Positions 61,707 through 64,000 of a DNA stretch of 64,000 nucleotides are shown in pieces (position 1 is the stretch's first letter; the number at the start of each line of letters is the position of its first letter). The stretch covers positions 930,001 to 994,000 of the forward strand of contig NZ_SWBP01000001.1 in NCBI RefSeq assembly GCF_005116455.1. Reading direction: 5' to 3'. A program made the translations under genes and the position numbers. Source of the stretch: Pedobacter cryophilus. GTDB lineage: Bacteria; Bacteroidota; Bacteroidia; Sphingobacteriales; Sphingobacteriaceae. Below the pieces are notes generated by a model, which did no database searches, was not told the origin of the DNA, and worked only from the letters and a program-made list of their open reading frames with translations.

Positions 61707-62474
61707 TTAAAAACTCAGCTCCAGTAAAATTGGGCAATGGTCAGAGTGTTTAGCTTCTGGTAAAATAGTGGCTCTTTTTAAATTGTTTTCAAGTGCAGTA
61801 GTCACCATATGATAATCAATGCGCCAACCTAAGTTTTTAACTCGGGCTCCAGCCCTATAACTCCACCAAGTATAATGATGAGGATCGGTATTAAAATGCC
61901 TAAAAGTATCTATAAAGCCACTTTTTATAAAGTTTTCCATCCATTCTCTTTCCTCAGGTAAAAACCCAGATGAATTGGCATTAGATTTTGGATTATGAAT
62001 ATCAATAGGTTTATGGCAAATGTTATAATCACCAGAAATTACCATTTTAGGATATTTAATTTTTAGCTGATAAATGTAATCTGCAAAATCTTCTAAAAAT
62101 TTATATTTAAACAGCTGACGCTCGTCGCCACTAGAGCCTGATGGAAAGTAAGTGCTCATCACAGAAAAATCTTTAAAATCAGCTCTTATCACTCTTCCCT
62201 CACGGTCATATTCTTCAATGCCACAGCCATATTCTACATGGTCGGGCTCTATTTTACTGAAAATGGCAGTTCCAGAATATCCTTTTTTTTCTGCCGGATA
62301 CCAATAATGCTTATAGCCTAATTGTTCTAAAACCAAAATATCTACAATTTGATCTGGCGTGGCTTTTATTTCTTGTAAACAAACCACATCTGCATCAGTA
62401 GCTTGCAGCCAGGCAAACCATTCTTTATTAATTGCCGCCCTAATTCCATTTACGTTGTAAGAGATAATTTTCAT
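61707..62474 (-). CDS. xth: Exodeoxyribonuclease III (AP endonuclease)
   Basis: 255 aa; cleaves 5' to abasic sites in base-excision repair and has 3' exonuclease activity. Motifs: MKIISYNVNGIRAA, LQEIKA with the metal Glu, SGDYNICHKPIDIHNPK with the Asp/Asn catalytic residues, and the C-terminal HSDHCPILLEL. Length is typical. Its start overlaps the stop of the cyclophilin gene by 4 bp, so they are co-transcribed. Confidence 0.96.
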   Translation of the reverse strand: MKIISYNVNGIRAAINKEWFAWLQATDADVVCLQEIKATPDQIVDILVLEQLGYKHYWYPAEKKGYSGTAIFSKIEPDHVEYGCGIEEYDREGRVIRADFKDFSVMSTYFPSGSSGDERQLFKYKFLEDFADYIYQLKIKYPKMVISGDYNICHKPIDIHNPKSNANSSGFLPEEREWMENFIKSGFIDTFRHFNTDPHHYTWWSYRAGARVKNLGWRIDYHMVTTALENNLKRATILPEAKHSDHCPILLELSF

Positions 62475-63160
62475 TTGCTTAAGCCTTTTAATAATTTTCT
62501 AGTTTCTCCTTTTTTCAATAAAGTCACCTGCATTTTAACATCTTCTTTTGGTCGGTTATTTCCATCTACAGCAAGTGCGGTAATTTTATCAACCATTTCT
62601 AAGCCTTTTACTACTTCGCCATAAACGGTGTAAGACTGATCTAAAAATGGCGTACCACCTAAAGTTTTGTAGATCTCTCTTTGCTCTGTAGGGATTTTTC
62701 TACCTGCTAATCGGCCATTTTCAACAGCATCTAATTCAGCATCGGTGTAAACTTTTCCTTGTACAATATAAAACTGACAACCGCTAGAGGCTTTCTCGGG
62801 ATTGTTATCTCGGGCAGCAGCCAAAACTCCTTTTTTGTGAAATAAATTAGGCACAAACTCGGCAGGTACCGTATAACCTAAATCGCCATTACCTAATTGC
62901 TCGCCTGCTTTTGCCGTTTTAGAATTGGGATCACCACCCTGAATCATAAAGTTTTTTATCACTCTGTGAAAAAGTGTTCCATTTAACGAGCCTTCTTTAG
63001 CCAACTTCATAAAGTTGTCTCTATGTTTTGGAGTTTCGTTGTAGAGTTTAATAAAAACTTCGCCATAAGTGGAGCTAATTTTAACGTAAGTATTTTTAGG
63101 TTTAGAAGCCATTGCCTGCAAACTAAATACTGTAAATAGTAAGAGTATCGCTTTTTTCAT
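62471..63160 (-). CDS. Secreted peptidyl-prolyl cis-trans isomerase (cyclophilin)
   Basis: 229 aa. Signal peptide (ends AMA, about 18), then the cyclophilin core: FHRVIKNFMIQGGDP with the catalytic Arg/Phe, 'HKKGVLAAARDNNPEKASSGCQFYI' and a later 'YTVYGEVVKGLEMVDKI'. An insertion around 125-150 (TDAELDAVENGRLAGRKIP) is common in Bacteroidota cyclophilins. It folds periplasmic proteins. Operon with xth. Confidence 0.95.
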   Translation of the reverse strand: MKKAILLLFTVFSLQAMASKPKNTYVKISSTYGEVFIKLYNETPKHRDNFMKLAKEGSLNGTLFHRVIKNFMIQGGDPNSKTAKAGEQLGNGDLGYTVPAEFVPNLFHKKGVLAAARDNNPEKASSGCQFYIVQGKVYTDAELDAVENGRLAGRKIPTEQREIYKTLGGTPFLDQSYTVYGEVVKGLEMVDKITALAVDGNNRPKEDVKMQVTLLKKGETRKLLKGLSK

Positions 63161-63241
63161 GTAACAGCGTTTGATTATAATATGTAAATAAAAGGGATCA
63201 ACAAATTTGTATTAGATCTAAAATTAAGATGTTTTTGAAGA

Positions 63242-63583
63242 TTAAAAAATATCTTCAAAGTATTTTACAATTAAGGTTTTCAAAAGCATCTCTTGCTCTA
63301 AAACATTGTATGCCGGAATAGGCTTAATTCTTTTCCAATGAGGCCAGCCATCTTGGTCTACACCTTCTAATTCGTAAAAACCCAATTCAGAAAAAAGCCT
63401 GCAATTTGCAATGTGCATGAGTTCTTCTTTTTGCCTTTTACTAAATTTCTTTGGTCCTTTTCCTAATTCTTGTACGCCAATTAAAAATAAAATCACCTTT
63501 AAATCGGGCGCTTCGTTATCAAATTGCTGAGCTAGTTTATTTTGTAGCTCCTTAAATTTTATGTTAACTTCTGAGGGTTTCAT
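63242..63583 (-). CDS. Conserved hypothetical protein
   Basis: 113 aa from the ATG at 63583; a TTG three codons upstream is less likely. Features: an N-terminal helix, 'APDLKVILFLIGVQELGKGPKKFSKRQKEELMHIANCRL', then 'GFYELEGVDQDGWPHWKR'. The last looks like a small beta hairpin. Soluble and without signal peptide. Orthologues of similar length are recalled from other Bacteroidota without a known role. Confidence 0.7.
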   Translation of the reverse strand: MKPSEVNIKFKELQNKLAQQFDNEAPDLKVILFLIGVQELGKGPKKFSKRQKEELMHIANCRLFSELGFYELEGVDQDGWPHWKRIKPIPAYNVLEQEMLLKTLIVKYFEDIF

Positions 63584-63706
63584 CAGTAGCAAATATATAA
63601 ATGATGTGTACTTATGATTGTAAAATTCAAGGCTATTTAATTCTACATCATGCTAATGTTACTTTCAAATCACATATTTAAGGCTTAAATACTTAAATTT
63701 GTGAAT

Positions 63707-64000
63707 ATGGGTAAAGGTTTTGCAAAAGTAACGCTATGCATTGTACTTACATTTTCTATGTTAAGTGCAGCCATACCTTTGCACAATGTTTTTCATAACC
63801 ATTATTTTATTAAATTAGATGATTGTGCAGAAAACACCTGTAAAAGTCATTTAAAAAACCATACAGAACATTGTCATACGCATTCTGATGCAGTTTTTCT
63901 GGCAGATTTGCCAAAAGAAATAGCAGTAATAAACTTGCTGCAAACTGCAAAACAGCTGCAAAATTTCTTTAAAGAAGATAACTATTTTCAATTCTTTTTC
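63707..64000 (+). CDS. His/Cys-rich secreted protein, cut by the window end
   Basis: 98 residues are readable before the edge. The start MGKGFAKVTLCIVLTFSMLS is a signal or anchor (ATG 63707, just after a TAAATTTG -7-like element at 63694-63701). The next part is unusually rich in His and Cys: HNVFHNHYF, DDCAENTCKSHLKNH, TEHCHTHSD. This suggests metal binding, and small proteins of this kind often precede heavy-metal efflux or TonB-dependent receptor genes in Bacteroidota. The C-terminus is unknown. Confidence 0.7.
   Translation, partial: MGKGFAKVTLCIVLTFSMLSAAIPLHNVFHNHYFIKLDDCAENTCKSHLKNHTEHCHTHSDAVFLADLPKEIAVINLLQTAKQLQNFFKEDNYFQFFF

Overview
The window comes from a low-GC member of the Bacteroidota, most likely Sphingobacteriaceae (Pedobacter-like). 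The grounds are: TAnnTTTG-type -7 promoter elements; Bacteroidota-specific families such as the DUF2027/Smr protein and an IPExxVDY protein between pyk and acpP; a trpE-trpG-trpC set; many lipoproteins with short lipoboxes; and dispersed Bacteroidota-type intergenic repeats. Most of the 64 kb is ordinary chromosome. An accessory stretch lies at about 35.4-45.7 kb, and a secondary-metabolism block at 47.4-52.8 kb.

Layout. 0-7 kb: ABC ATPase fragment, secreted protein, msrA, yifB/comM, then trpC, trpG and trpE on the minus strand. trpE is preceded by a previously unlisted leader peptide with three consecutive Trp codons and an intrinsic terminator, which is a classical attenuator. 7-13 kb: a lipoprotein and two secreted amidohydrolase-family proteins. 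13-19 kb: DUF2027/Smr, a likely structured RNA, a zinc metallopeptidase, Nudix, PlsC, and a LytS/LytTR two-component pair divergent from a small membrane peptide. 19-29 kb: B12-dependent ribonucleotide reductase with DnaA boxes upstream, pyk, an IPExxVDY protein, acpP-fabF-rnc and pdhB. 29-35 kb: secreted proteins, Tex, a retropepsin-like protease and an Lrp-type regulator.

Accessory stretch (35.4-45.7 kb). It opens with a strongly promoted but abnormal tRNA-like gene. A RhuM protein follows, flanked by direct copies of a ~120-bp repeat. Next is a tightly overlapped four-gene operon: a C-protein-like HTH regulator behind C-box-like operators, a C5-cytosine methyltransferase, a 756-aa protein with two GHKL ATPase modules (Hsp90/MORC-like and histidine-kinase-like), and a stand-alone receiver domain. 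This is laid out like a controller-regulated restriction-modification operon, but an ATPase-kinase/receiver pair sits where an endonuclease would be expected. It is the best candidate here for an undescribed, probably defensive, system. A GH43 enzyme, a REP palindrome with a transposase remnant, an MFS transporter and a third copy of the 120-bp repeat follow.

45.8-64 kb: NmrA and HD-domain proteins; then UbiA, a type III polyketide synthase, a methyltransferase and an FAD enzyme, interrupted by a 1.5-kb array of ~146-bp tandem repeats; then a sensor kinase and a Pit phosphate-transport operon with a Pho-box-like promoter. The window closes with a DUF6503-like lipoprotein, a ~108-bp tandem array, a PIG-L deacetylase, two very small membrane proteins coupled to a sodium:solute symporter, exonuclease III, a cyclophilin, and a His-rich protein cut by the window edge.
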